From contig NC_056522.1 in the NCBI RefSeq assembly GCF_019175285.1, positions 62,901,072 through 62,965,071 on the forward strand: a DNA stretch of 64,000 bases, in the 5' to 3' direction. A model generated the notes under the pieces. That model made no database searches. It saw only the letters and a program-made list of their open reading frames with translations, and was not told the origin of the DNA. The stretch comes from Sceloporus undulatus (taxonomy: Eukaryota > Chordata > Lepidosauria > Squamata > Phrynosomatidae). A program made the position numbers and the translations under genes. Below, in pieces: positions 23,471-35,205 of the stretch (positions are counted from its first letter, which is position 1; the number at the start of each line of letters is the position of its first letter).

Positions 23471-23833
23471 GGCCCAGTACAAACAGGCCTTTAGGGACGC
23501 CCTCGTCATGTGCTAGGGTTGCCTGGGGGTGGGGCATCCACATGCATTGCAACCCTAGCACGTGACGATGGCATAACAGTGGCGGATGGCCTGTGCGGCG
23601 CTTACATTGTCATGTAAGCGCCGCACAGCAGCCACACAGCATTGTATGGCACTTCCATAATGAGTGCGCCAGTGGCGCACTCGTTATGCTACCACCACAG
23701 CTCTAGAAGAACCTGCTTTTTGTGGGTTCTTTTTCCGCTGGTGGGAAGCTGTGTGATTTGGCAGCTGTGGCTTCCCTCTGGTGGAAAAACAGGCGCCGGC
23801 AGGCTACCAATTTTCGGCGGTCTGTACTGTGCT
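23471..23833. mobile_element. PIF/Harbinger-like GC-rich foldback MITE
   Basis: The left end 'ggcccagtacaaacaggcc' is inverted at the right end 'ggcggtctgtactgtgct'. TAA flanks both sides (23468-23470 and 23834-23836). The centre holds 'gcggcgcttacattgtcatg' paired with 'catgtaagcgccgcaca'. It lies 17 bp to the right of the related element at 23101. Confidence 0.88.
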
Positions 23834-24282
23834 TAAAAACCTCAAATGTGTACAGTATTGTGCAAATTTAGACAGGGGGATAAAATGGTGTGTGTGTGTG
23901 AAGGTGCCCGCAAAAATGCTATGGCTTGCAAAGAGACATAATATAGCTTGATTCCGGCAAGTGTCAAGAAATAAAAAATAGAAGGAGATATACTTCTCAT
24001 TTTTTCAAATGCATAGCCTGGTTCACAACTTAGCCAGAACAGTAGGATGATTAAGGGTCAGTAAGCATTTTAATGTTTAGTGGATAAGCATGGGGAAGGG
24101 ACATGGTTAGTAGCAAATTTACAAGACTTGTTTAAACTGAAAATAAGCAAAGCCTATGTCCCACTACCTGTAATTACAATTATTTTTAAAATAATCATTA
24201 TAGGCATGAAATAGGTACATTATAGCCTGTCAAGAGTACCTCTTTCCAACTATTTCCCTAATAGTCATAAACTGAATTCGTT
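23834..24282. other. No feature recognised
   Basis: About 450 AT-rich bases with a short (GT)n stretch near 23890 and nothing else. Confidence 0.5.
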
Positions 24283-24473
24283 TCACACTACACAATTATA
24301 GTGCTATGATGCTACTTCAACCACCATTGTTCCACTCTATGGAATCCTGAGACTTGCAGTTTAAAAAGAAGCATTTAGCCTTCTCAGCCAGAGAGCTACA
24401 GACTCAACAAACTACAAACACCAGATTTCCATGGTCAGTTAAAATGGAATAACTGTGTAGTGTGAAAGGCCTC
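24283..24473. repeat. Palindromic MITE-like repeat
   Basis: The left arm 'ttcacactacacaattatag' pairs with the right arm 'taactgtgtagtgtgaaag'. The inner sequence has 'ggaatcctgagacttgcagt' paired loosely with the 'aactacaaacaccagatttc' block. It is related in style to 22270-22437. Confidence 0.68.
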
Positions 24474-26392
24474 AGTGTAGGTCAATGGCCTGGGTGAAGA
24501 AAATACTCAAGGCAACAATTGTCTAGCCGTCAGGATGTAGAGAGGATTGAGATGCTGTCAGCTCTTCTGGGTCAGATGGTTTGCCATGGGTCCGTGGACT
24601 AGTGTGCTGTTCTCTGATGAAGGAACAGTCTTGGCATAAGATGCCAGTCTGGTCAGCTTCTGAAATGGGCAGGGGGGGACAGCATGTCTTTTGCCTCAGA
24701 CAGGGGGGGAAAAAATACTTTGAGCCAACTCTGGCAATAATAACCTGTAAAGAGATGCTAAAATTAGCACAAAGCTTCACTCTCAAGGTTTTTTAATTTC
24801 TATATATGGATACATATTTCCCTATGTCAATTTTTCTTGGCCAAGAACAGATTTTTCAGGAAAGAAGCTTGTTTACTAGGCTAGGCTTTTTATTTCACAT
24901 TTGACAGATTTTGTTACTTAAACCCTTCTGTAAATCGCATTGGTCCCGCTCACACAGCTTTGTGTTTTGTTGTAAGCAAATCACATTGGTAAGTGTGTTG
25001 AATTGCAAACAGGATGGGATTAGCAACTGTCTTTTTGAGGTCTTTGTTGAGGGCTCATAGGCAGAAACAATAGAGATGAAATGAGTGCAAAGAATTCCAA
25101 GGACTAGGCATCGTCCAACAAAATTTACTATACAGTCCAGAATATTAAATTTTATTTAACGGGTTGAGCAAGCCGCTTAGCTGAGCAAGCTGCTAAACCA
25201 GCTGCTTAGCCTGCGAAGCCATGGAAGATCCAGCTTGGGATTGAATCCAAGCCATCCCATCTGAGGGCAACAAAAGTCAATCACCACAAGGCAGGAAGAG
25301 AAACTCTTCCATTTTCTCCTCCTTGCAAGATAAAAATTCTTCTGATTGGCCTTGAAAACCATGATAAATACAGCCAGTGGAGAAATGTTGCAATTCCATT
25401 TTCCAGTTCTGAATTTTTGTAGATGCTGATTGATTTATATTTTGATATCCCACTGTTTATCCTGTGATCTCAGGATACAGTAAATAAATGCTAGGCTGTG
25501 ATCAGTGTGATGAGCTGGCTACTGTGATATATATATATATTAGCAGCTTCTGGCCTGGCCTGTTGTAAGACTTCTTATAACATGTCTATGTGAGACTTCT
25601 TTTGACGACTGCTGGGGATCTTTAATTGGTTCACAAATATTGCTGCCTATTAGCAGAAGCAAGCTGATGCAAAGAGATCGCTTTTGGTGCCATGTGCCAT
25701 ACAAAGGACTCATTTTAATCCCTTAATGCCCAAAGTGTCTTGAGCCCAGGTCTCTGGTGTGAATCTTGCATATAAAGGCAATGAAAAAAGGCTTTGTTCC
25801 AAATCCTATCTTTATCTGAAGCCAGATTGATGGGGGGAAAACAGCTAAGCCTTCACAGTTAATGGTGCCCAAGATTGTTGAACCTCTGTGCCCCATTCAC
25901 CTTCCCAGGGAAATATCTAAGACCTGCTCTGTTGCAAACATAAATTTATCATTTTTTAAAATCCACCAGACTTTGTAGGGTTGCTGGCTGGAATTTTAGC
26001 TGTTCATTGGTATCATCCTATGATATGTCCTATCGTTCTTCTTTGAGATGTATGGGGCTTGTTTTTGGTGTGTCGCAAGTTGCCCCTGAAGCCTCTTTGC
26101 CAACATGAATGTGAATAATTTAATTTTCAAAATGCAAGCATAAAAGAAATACTTAGAGCTAGAGCAATAGATTAGGTGTGCTTGCGTTCATTAGCATAGT
26201 GAGTGTAAGCCAAAGATGAGGAACCTCTGATCTATTGGGGTTTTCTCTCCACACCTGCCTACAAGCCCTTCTTATCACCAGGCACAGGTAGCAACAGGAC
26301 ATTATTTTTGGGCTGTGATCACTGTGAATAAAACATGGATAACTATTCCAATCGTAAGTAGATGTTTCTCTTCCTTAATCAAATTGTTATTT
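24474..26392. other. No gene recognised; L2 tail remnant at 25425-25500
   Basis: This 1.9-kb stretch has only short ORFs. At 25425-25500, 'ttatattttgatatcccact' and 'ggatacagtaaataaatgc' look like an L2-family 3' end. A short (TA)n lies at 25521-25540. Confidence 0.5.
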
Positions 26393-26640
26393 TTGCTGCC
26401 GCTGCTGCTGTGCTATGCCTTCAAGTCCTTTTTGACTTATGGCCATGCCAAGATGAACATATCATAGGGGTTTCTTGGCAAGATTTGTTGAGAAGAGATT
26501 TGCCATTGTCTTCCTTTGAGGCTTGGAGAGAATGGCTTTCCCAAAGTGAATGGGTTTCCATGGCCAAGTGGGGATTTGAATACTGGTCTCCCAGAGTCTT
26601 AGACCAACACTCAGACCACTACACCATGCTGGATGTCTCT
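26393..26640 (-). repeat. Sauria-type SINE
   Basis: On the plus strand it shows 'tttgacttatggccatgcc', 'ggtttcttggcaagatttgt', 'gggtttccatggccaagtgg' and the head complement 'cagaccactacaccatgctg'. This is a nearly full-length reverse copy, the clearest Sauria SINE of the window. Confidence 0.88.
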
Positions 26641-28846
26641 TAACCACATCAACTAAATAACTTGCAACACTGTTGATTGATTGCCATGTTCCCAAATCCA
26701 AACCATATACATTAATGAAAACCTAGCAGGTGTTCTGTACTAAGCATAAAAATGGCCAACATTCAAACCTCTTAGGAAAGTTGTGTGTTCTTGGTCTAGC
26801 TAAACCTGGGTTACTACAGTCATTCTAGAGTACATTTGTATGGTAAATGAGCACAATCTTTTTGTTTGTTTGATTAATTGCTTACTTAGCATCCTGTTGC
26901 AAGACCTAAAGTGAGATGAAAGGTGCACTGTTGTCGGAAAAGATTTGGGCAGCAATAGAAAGAAGCAGGGCAGTACCTTACCCAGGTAAACAGTGAATCT
27001 AGACCCTTCTGGGAATTCTACCACTTCATTTGGGGGGGGGGGGGTTCAACCTGTGTTGCAACATTGTATCCTTACAGTACTAATGGAGCAACCAAGCAAA
27101 TTACAACTTAGTTGAGCTTACTGGCTTTCTCCCCCACCCCCTGCACACCTCTGATGAGAAATGAAAAGATATTAAAACATATTAACATCTAAACTGAGGG
27201 AGGATCTACAACACAACCACATGAAAGACTGGATGAAAAAGATAGTCGATTATCAACTTACAGAATGTCTCAAACAAACATGTGGGACCCAGGCATACCA
27301 ACAGCAAATATGTGTTGGTCTGGGGGAAATGTCACAAACTGAATTACATTCCGCTCACCCAAGTAATTATTCTTTTCAGGAACACGTTACAGCTCAAAGT
27401 GTATGGGAAACTTGAAGACCTACTGCTTGTAGTGTTTAAAACAGTAATGTTCTTGTTTGCCTTCTGCTTTCGATTTATGCATTCTAATCCCAACAATCAT
27501 TTTAAAAAATAATGATCAAGTCTTTACCTTACCCAGGGATTTAAGTGATGGGGAAGAGGTAACAAAACTGTAAACATGTTGGGCTCCATCTTTGCCCTTG
27601 CCAGAACTCTTTGCCTAGTGCCCCACAGTGGTGTGAGATCTTGTGGTGAACAATGTTTCTGGTTAATCTTTTAATCCTTTAAAACTTCTAATACTTAGTT
27701 TTTACTTCCTCAGGGAATCATCTAATTAACTATCCTGCAGGTGGAATCAGCAGGAATCCAGTTCATAAAGTGGTGACTCAGGTTGCTTTTTTTATCCTGT
27801 ACTCACATTTCTTCTAGTAACTGTACAATGCTGCATTTTGAGCTGTCAAAAAATCTATTCCAGAAGCCTGTGGAAATAACCAGTCCCCCCTGAAGTCAAA
27901 GCTTGTTGAGAAGCACAAGAATTGGTAAGATAAAAGTAAACATTTAATGCCACTATATTTGATATCTTTTAAACATCATATTTTGACAATATGTTTCACA
28001 CCTCATATACCATAAAAGGTAAGAGATTTTAATCCAGCAAACAGTAAACTTTACATTTTAATGGCAAAAGGTCTGACATATTCATTCAATAAACTTGCAG
28101 ATTTTTGTGTTTTTCTGATTCTTTTTCCATTCCTGTCCCAATGCTGTTTTTTTCCTGTTCCAAAAAAAGCTTAGCTGATGTAGCACAATATAAGTTTGCA
28201 GGTCTGTCTTCTTGTGGAACTTCCCATGACTGACTCAATAGAAGCATTTGGCCCAATGGCAAGGGGCACATTCCCACCTTACGTGACTTTATTATACCAC
28301 TGTTAATATGAAAAAGGACATAGCCACAGACAGAATGAAATGGATTCAGCAAATGTACACTTCAATGCATAGCACTTAGATAAGCATTTCCAATTAAGAT
28401 GGGTAAATAAATTATAAAGTACAAGCAATTCCATAAAGCAAGAACATCCTGAGTTTACAAATAAATTATATCCTTCATATGTCAACTATGTGATGGATGT
28501 TGGATAGCAGTTTCAGCTAGGGAAAGGAGGGGAAATTTAGAAAAAGTAGTATCTATGTATACATAAAATCTCTAGGTAAATGTGTTTTATTTAGATATCC
28601 ATTCACACACATATTATACAATATAGAAGGTGGCTAAATCCATATAGAGAGTATATGTAATATAGATATAGCTGAAACTGCTTTAAGCACCATTTTCATT
28701 ACCATTATTTTATTATAAAGTATGCTCCATTGCTGAGTATGGCCACTCAAAGTTTTATACAATGCATATTTTTATTTCCCTTTGGGAGTGCTGGAAAGGC
28801 AATTGCATGAATATTACTCAGTGTTTTGTTTTTCTTTTCTTTTTTT

Positions 28847-28887
<41 letters not shown>

Positions 28888-29645
28888 ATCATCATCCAAA
28901 GGGCTGACAGATTTTCTTGCAACACGAGCATCATGGATTTCTGGGACCAAGCAAGCTGGGACTCAGTACTTAAATCTGATTGCAAAAGATATTCTAAGAG
29001 GGCGTGCAAATAAGTTCAAATCAACCTTCAACCCTCCCAACATTAGGGGCTATATTGTATAGCCTGGCAAGAGATGCCCTTTGATAGGGAATATATGGTT
29101 AGTTGGGCCCAAAGCAGATACTCCATAAAAATGTTCATCTGGAAACAGTTTAGTAAAACATGGTTATAGTGAACTGGGGTACCCTGTATTATCAGGAGAA
29201 CATGTCATGGACACACAGCTTGCACTGTGTACATAATATTATTGTATACCCTGAAGGGCCATGAAGGAATTCATTCACATTTTTTTTTTTGAAATGAAAA
29301 CACTGTAATTAGGCCTTATTGACTATTCATTCCAGCATGGCATTCCTGTAGGTTAAAAAAAATGTGATCACAGATTGTCCAAGAAACACTTGCTGTAGTC
29401 ACTCTGTTTTTTTATTCTCGGAGCTTTTAGAGAGTGGAGGCAGAATGTAAGCTATACTCTACTCCTGAGCAGAAGGGATTTCTTTGTCTGACTTTTGGGG
29501 GCACTCTCTATAGCCTGTTATTTGCAACATTACTGAATCTTTTAAAATACCTATGTCAAGTTTTTGATAATCAAACCCCAAATCAACAAGAATTATTGTT
29601 CTCATTTTCGGTAGTTAGTTAGAGAAGAAAAAATGGTCTCTAGCA
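26641..29645. other. No gene recognised
   Basis: This 3-kb stretch holds a G14 run near 27031, a (GA)n array (listed separately) and only short ORFs. I see no protein homology. Confidence 0.5.
28851..28885. repeat. (AG)n microsatellite
   Basis: About 17 AG units. ORFs reading through it give artificial RERERE runs. Confidence 0.95.
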
Positions 29646-29659
29646 CAGTCAGTCCACTA

Positions 29660-29878
29660 CAGTCGGCCCTTCTTATACACGGATTTTTTATACACGGATT
29701 CAAGCATACACGGTTTGAAAATGTTCCAAAAAAGTATAAATTTACCTTGATGTTCCATTTTTTATTAGGGACACCATTTTGCTATGTCATTATAGTTAAT
29801 GGGACTTGAGCATACACGGATTTTGTTATACACGGGGGATCTTGGAACCAAACCCCAGCGTATAACAAGGGTCCACTG
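29660..29878. mobile_element. Tigger-like MITE nested in the left end of another
   Basis: The termini 'cagtcggcccttcttataca' and '..acaagggtccactg' are inverted repeats, flanked by TA at 29658-29659 and 29879-29880. Internal 'tacacggatt' units repeat several times. It sits about 12 bp inside the left terminus of the host MITE. Confidence 0.87.
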
Positions 29879-29982
29879 TATATCCATGAATTTTGTATTG
29901 ATGGATTCAACCATTTGCAGCTTGAAAATATCCTCTCCATTCAAAAAACAAACCTTGATTTTATCATTTGATATAAGAGATA

Positions 29983-30153
29983 CCTTGTCTTACGCGGGGG
30001 ATCTGCTCTGGACCCCCTGCATAAGGCAAAATGTGTCTATACTCAAGCCCCATTCATTTGCATGTGGCACCCCCCATTCATTGTATTAGGGCTTGCCATC
30101 CGTGTGACCTCAAGTTCGAGTATGGTGAGTCTGCATACGGTGTGGGCGCACTG
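29983..30153. mobile_element. Short Tigger-like MITE nested in the middle of another
   Basis: It starts 'ccttgtcttacgcgggggat' after TA (29981-29982) and ends 'gggcgcactg' before TA (30154-30155). Text on both sides joins into the expected host MITE sequence ('atataagaga' then 'ctatgccattgcatataatg'). It resembles the element at 33075-33316. Confidence 0.75.
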
Positions 30154-30254
30154 TACTATGCCATTGCATATAATGGGAATTGAACATTCAAGTATTTTGC
30201 TACCCAGTGGGAGTCCTGGAACCAAACCCCAGCAGATACTAAGGGCCCACTGTA

Positions 30255-31210
30255 GTTAATATTTGTTTTCTTACATTTTGCATCCATAATAGATGGCAGA
30301 AGTTATTAGGTGCCAATTCCAATTATTTTAGTTAAGAAATCCTTTTTGCAACTAACAATCACAGCCAGAGTTTTTTCTGGACTGTACAATACTGTGTGCC
30401 ATAGCCAAGTGCAGTAAATGGAATATAAGGGCTGATGTTTTTAGCTACTGTGATAGTGAGTCACTATTAATGAGAATTTCATGTTCTACATTTTGGTTAT
30501 GTATAACGACCAGCAACCATTTTAGCTGCATTTTTAAAACATCACGTGTGCAATACAAAGATCATAGTCTCTCATATACTAGGCCAAAATATCTGTGGCA
30601 TAGCCCTTTCTTCCAAAATGGCCAGGAAAAGCTCAGTAGCAGCCGGATCAACTTTCTTCCAGTCGTCTACTAATTAGAGCAGCCCATAAAAATACTAGGA
30701 GGATACAAATACTGTGTTCTGTGTTGAGAGGGAAAGGGAGTGGGGGAAGAGGGAGGGACCATGGATTCACTCTTCATTTTCTTCACACTATCTCTGTTTA
30801 TATTACATGATTAACAGAGCTAATCCTGAATGTCTTGAGTACATCAGACATTAAATCAGTGACAATCACATGTATTTTTTAATTGACTTGATAGATGTTA
30901 TAATTTTTCACAGCTTTATGTGAGGCAAATGCCACAACTTGGCTTTATAGGGTAAAGAGCAAATAGACACTAATACAATTCTCATTTTAAAATACAGCTA
31001 CAATAAAATGTGGCATACATAAATGGTCAGCCTTCTGGCGAGTGGGAGTGTTAAAGTTTTATTGCTACTGTCTTGTAGCAAGCTTCATAAGTTCTGCTTT
31101 GCCGATTTTGAGTAGCTGCACTAACTCTAGCACATAAAATATCACATAGATTTGGGGTTGCATTTCTGTGGGCATTCTCCTTTCTCTGCCCCAACCCCCT
31201 TGTTTTTAAC
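30255..31210. other. No gene recognised
   Basis: About 950 bases of AT-rich sequence without recognisable genes or repeats. Confidence 0.5.
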
Positions 31211-31376
31211 TCAGTACATGTGGATAGGAGACCGGCAATGAATACTAGCTGTTGTAAGCTATTTTTCAAAGGAAGGAACTGGCAAAACCACCTCTGAGGA
31301 TTCCTTGCCTAAGAAAACCCTATGAAATTCATGGGGTCGCCATGAGGCAACACTTGACTTGAAAGCACATACACAT
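31211..31376 (+). repeat. 5S-rRNA-headed SINE, 5'-truncated
   Basis: The left part 'agtacatgtggataggagac' and 'tactagctgttgtaagct' line up with the 3' half of vertebrate 5S rRNA (its usual text is agtacttggatgggagacc..). It then runs into 'ggcaaaaccacctctgagga', 'ccctatgaaattcatggggt' and 'cgccatgaggcaac', a Bov-B-type tail. So the promoter part derives from 5S rRNA and not from tRNA. It is not a functional 5S gene. Confidence 0.78.
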
Positions 31377-31380
31377 ATAC

Positions 31381-31385
<5 letters not shown>

Positions 31386-31420
<35 letters not shown>
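31386..31420. repeat. (AG)n microsatellite
   Basis: About 17 AG units following the SINE tail. Confidence 0.95.
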
Positions 31421-31423
<3 letters not shown>

Positions 31424-31504
31424 CATGCCACAGCTATTAAGAACCAAACATGTTTTTAGTACCACAGTTTAGAGACACAAATAAAGAAAACTGAGGGATG
31501 GGTT

Positions 31505-31665
31505 GACACTACATTTGAGTCAACCTTGACTCATGATGACCTTGTGAATGAGACATATCCAAGCCCCCCTATCCTCTGCTTCTCTGCTCAGGGCCATGGT
31601 CTCCCTAATTGAGTCTATCCATCTGGCATGGGGTCTTGGATAGTCACCAAGGAAGACTGTGTCAA
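31505..31665 (-). mobile_element. Bov-B LINE fragment
   Basis: The minus strand encodes RWIDSIRETMALSREAEDRG and then 'AWICLIHKVIMSQ', the C-terminal end of the Bov-B reverse transcriptase region. It is a short internal piece. Confidence 0.78.
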
Positions 31666-33074
31666 TATATAACATGGCATATAAAACGGGAACATGTGGA
31701 ACATTGTTTCCCACAATCCCTCTTCATCTATGGAGTTGTTTTTAACTTTCTGGGGCAGAAAGTAAAGGAGAAAGTTGGAAAACTGGTTTGAGGGATACCA
31801 CCTCTTCCCCAGAGCAATGGTTTCTGTTTCAACTTGAGACCTCAACAGCTGCTAGTAGCCTACTAAAGAAGCTGCACTAATTTTCCACCTCCATGTACTT
31901 TGGTCCAAGAACGCATGCTTCAATTTACACATACTGTTCCCATTTCAGAAAGTAACTCATATATTGCAGCTTCCTCATTCTAGTCTAGTCAAGTTCTTTT
32001 TGATTAAGTTTCATATTAAATTCAAACTTAGCATACTTTTGGAAGAAATGGTACTTGAATTGCTGAAAGAAATCTGTTTGTTCATTCATGTGGTTGTCCT
32101 CACCTGCACATTTGTCATTTAAAATGCTTTGTTTTGTGATTAGTCATTAGAAGGTAAACATTGACATAATTCTGAGAAAATCCCACTGAGGAATGGAAGA
32201 CACGTTTACTGCAGGGAACATGTATTTGCATATGCATAGTTTGATCCTCAGTGGATGCCTCACCAAGCTCCAAAAAGCACCAAATAGCCTTATAAAATGC
32301 TGTGTCAGGCTCTAGTAAGCTCAGATCTTGGAAAGTTATCTTATCTCCTGATATTAATTTTTCAGGAAATTTCAAGGAACATGAAAGATGACTACAAGAT
32401 AGCAGGTTAGACAACCAGATCTGACAGAAAGATCATAGAAGCTAAATATGCTGGATGTCACTGGGAAAGAGTACTGTAACAGTATAATGGTTGATACATG
32501 TAGATACACAGACAGAATATATTCTTTTTTATAATTGTCTCTGCATCAGATGAGTGTTTCTGAATAGATGAAGTATCCAAATACCATGCCTAGATTGGGC
32601 ATAAGTTTAAATAGATGACTACTGTATTCTTCCCTTGGGTTTATCTAGAAACAAACTATTAGTTATACTTCCCCAACTAGGAGTCAAATAAAACTTAAAG
32701 GAAGTTAAAAAAAAGAATTAGATCTACCAAAGTGCAAAAAATACATAGTAAAATACAGGAACTTCTTGAGAAATTCAATATTCAATTTCCTCTGCCTAAG
32801 TTACTTTTCTGTTGCTAATGGAGTCATTTTATTGCATATCTTTTACTGCCCTTTGTCCCTGGTCCAGAATGGCCAAGAGAGGAAGTGGTGTTTGTCTGCA
32901 TTGATGTTCCTCCAGAATAACTGAACTATGACAGAAACAACATTTGATACAAAATGTAGGCCTGTGACTTTACTATTGTCACTTTTCTTCTGTATTATTA
33001 ACACCTTTTGCCTGATGAAGTCAGGGAAAGCTTGCATGATGTATTCTGTGCATTTCCATTGGTCAAAAAAAGTA
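31666..33074. other. No gene recognised
   Basis: This 1.4-kb stretch has no nameable gene or repeat; the ORFs are short and overlap on both strands. Confidence 0.5.
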
Positions 33075-33316
33075 CAGTCTGCTCTTCCTTTATGCAAGGG
33101 ATCCGTTCTGAACTCACCCACCCCCGCATAAAGGGAGTTCTGCCTATGCTCGAGACCCATTTAAATTAATGGGGCTCGTGTAGACAGCGGCACACACACA
33201 CCTTGGGCACGCAGTCCATTATTCCTTGTGGGACATGCCACCCCTTCTTCCAGTGCGGCTTTCAGCATATGCTGAAAGCCATGTAAAGCATGCCAACGTA
33301 TTATGCAGATGCACTG
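33075..33316. mobile_element. Tigger-like MITE
   Basis: It begins 'cagtctgctcttcctttatg' after TA (33073-33074) and ends 'gcagatgcactg' before TA (33317-33318). Internal 'aagggatccgttctgaactc' and 'taatggggctcgtgta' match the style of the 29983 element. It is non-coding. Confidence 0.8.
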
Positions 33317-33318
33317 TA

Positions 33319-35036
33319 TAGCTACTTGGTAGATTTTGTTGTATGTATTTTGTTGCATAGCTAAAATGGTTACCCTTGCCTGAATTTATTACCAGAATTA
33401 TATCTACAAACTTTCATGCTTCTAAAAAAGGGCAGCAGCTATGGCTACAAAACCAAATGCACTGTCCAGAATACTGTTGGTTATTCCCAAACGGAGAACC
33501 ACTGAATCAATGGTTGAATGTAGGTAAATCCCATCTCATCTACTCTAGCTAGGACTAACACTGTAATTCAGGTCATTACTTTTTCTTGACTACAGCTTGA
33601 AGACTCCCCCAAAAGGAATGATACTACACTACTCACATCACTGAGGTGTGAATTTATAGGTAAGCACTGCTAATCATCATGCTGCTGTTTTATGTACCTA
33701 AAACAGCAGTTATTGTCTGAATCTATTATTGTGACTCCTTTGTGAGCTTGTTCATTATTATTTCTCATACTAATAGAGGGAGAATGAACACTACCTGCAT
33801 GGAAATCTTTTAAATAAGATAAAATCATGCTGATTTTTTGAATTGAAAAGTTGAGAAGCAGGGTTTTTGCTTTGTTAAAAAAGTGCGTTCTTTGTGCATC
33901 TGGCTTCTGGATCAAGTAGGGAAGTTATGTGTTTAGGAGCAAAGTAATTGCTCACATTACTCATGGAAGTCTGCTTCTATGTATACCGAGCACTGAACTG
34001 GATTCAGCTAAATTTTCAAATCACATTGCACTTACATGATTAAAATACTTATTGAGAAAATGTCTTCCCTTTTGCATCTTTCCAACTTTTAGGAGTATTA
34101 ATCAAATCTACACAAAGATGTCCGTTCTGCATAGTTATTAGCCAGGCGATTAGGCCAAGATCCTGGATCAGAGAGATGTAGGTCACAATTCTGCATCTCT
34201 TATATATGATGGGTATAAATCTTATTATTAGTCCTAACTACAGTAAACCCATTGTTTCAGTGAGATTTACCTCACCAACTCGATACTGCCATATGAAATT
34301 TTGTCACCCAGAACATGACATCCTTGGAAAATATTCATGTGTGCTAAAAACACATTTGGTATAAAAGAACTAGTCCGTACAGAAATACACATGGTTTTGG
34401 GGAACAGAAAACACACAGAAAAACCATGTGTATTTCTGTACAGATACTCCCCCAAGTGCAAAGAATCTTGCAGTATCTTTCCAGCTGCCTGCATTTCTTT
34501 CCAATGGAAGAATACAGCCAAGAAATGAATAACAAATAAATATTCTTTCTACCTTGGGATGCCTGCCAAGAAGGACATGAAGCCAATAGTGTGCTCACTG
34601 ATGCTGCAGGAGCTCGTATTTAGTGCTTACTGACAATGAAACAGAAGTGACCACTAGTAGTCACTGACAAACCTCTCCTCTGTGAAGCTATCAAACCTCT
34701 TTTAAAATCAATTAAACTTGAGGCTACCATTGCACCTTGTAGCTGCAATTTTCCCATCTGCATTACAGAATACAATCTGTGTTAATTCTATGTGAGAATG
34801 CACTGTTCTTTCATAAATATGCATAGTTTTCTTCACTTTATAACTACTTTGTTCACATTTATTTTTTTGTATTAAGTGGCAGCTGGTGGGTCTGATCCTA
34901 GTTGGGAGGAGAATCTGTTCCAGGTTTTTGTCCACTCTTTAAACTAGTGATATATTTGGGAATAATGTCCAGCTTCTTCAAACTAAACACTAGAGTGGAC
35001 ATGGGCATGAGAGGTTCCAACCACCACTAGTCATAC

Positions 35037-35037
<1 letters not shown>
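33319..35037. other. No gene recognised; hairpin at 34377-34441
   Basis: This 1.7-kb stretch is without genes. Its one clear structure is the perfect hairpin listed separately. Confidence 0.5.
34377..34441. repeat. Perfect 21-bp inverted repeat (hairpin)
   Basis: The arms 34377-34397 and 34421-34441 are exact reverse complements, around a 23-base loop. The pairing does not extend beyond the arms. It may be a tiny foldback element or a chance structure. Confidence 0.9.

Positions 35038-35110
<73 letters not shown>
35038..35110. repeat. (TA)n(CA)n microsatellite
   Basis: About 31 TA units pass into five CA units. Directly to the right lies an ATTT array that belongs to the next element. Confidence 0.95.
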
Positions 35111-35205
35111 ACATTTATTTATTTATTTATTTATTTATTTATTTGTTTGATTTATAGCCCACTGTTCTCCCAAAATGGGATTCAAGGCAGCTCAATTACA
35201 GTTTT
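35111..35205 (-). mobile_element. L2-family 3' end with (ATTT)n tail
   Basis: On the plus strand 'tttatttatttatttattt' passes into 'gatttatagcccactgttct' and 'aatgggattcaaggcagct'. Complemented, this is the usual 3' end '..ctgccttgaatccc..ataaat'. Only the last ~90 bp are present. Confidence 0.72.

Larger units (their letters stand above)
29646..30252. mobile_element. Tigger-like MITE split by two further MITEs
   Basis: The outer element begins 'cagtcagtccac' at 29646, resumes at 29881 ('tatccatgaattttgtattg'), is interrupted again at 29983-30153, and ends 'aagggcccactg' at 30252 with TA after it. Its internal text ('gcagcttgaaaat', 'ggaaccaaaccccagcagat') matches the other 'cagtcggccc' copies. 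The left flank is CA, a decayed TA. Confidence 0.82.

Noticed and set aside
28826-29062. ORF with an arginine-glutamate repeat
   Set aside because: The repeat comes from translation of an (AG)n microsatellite.
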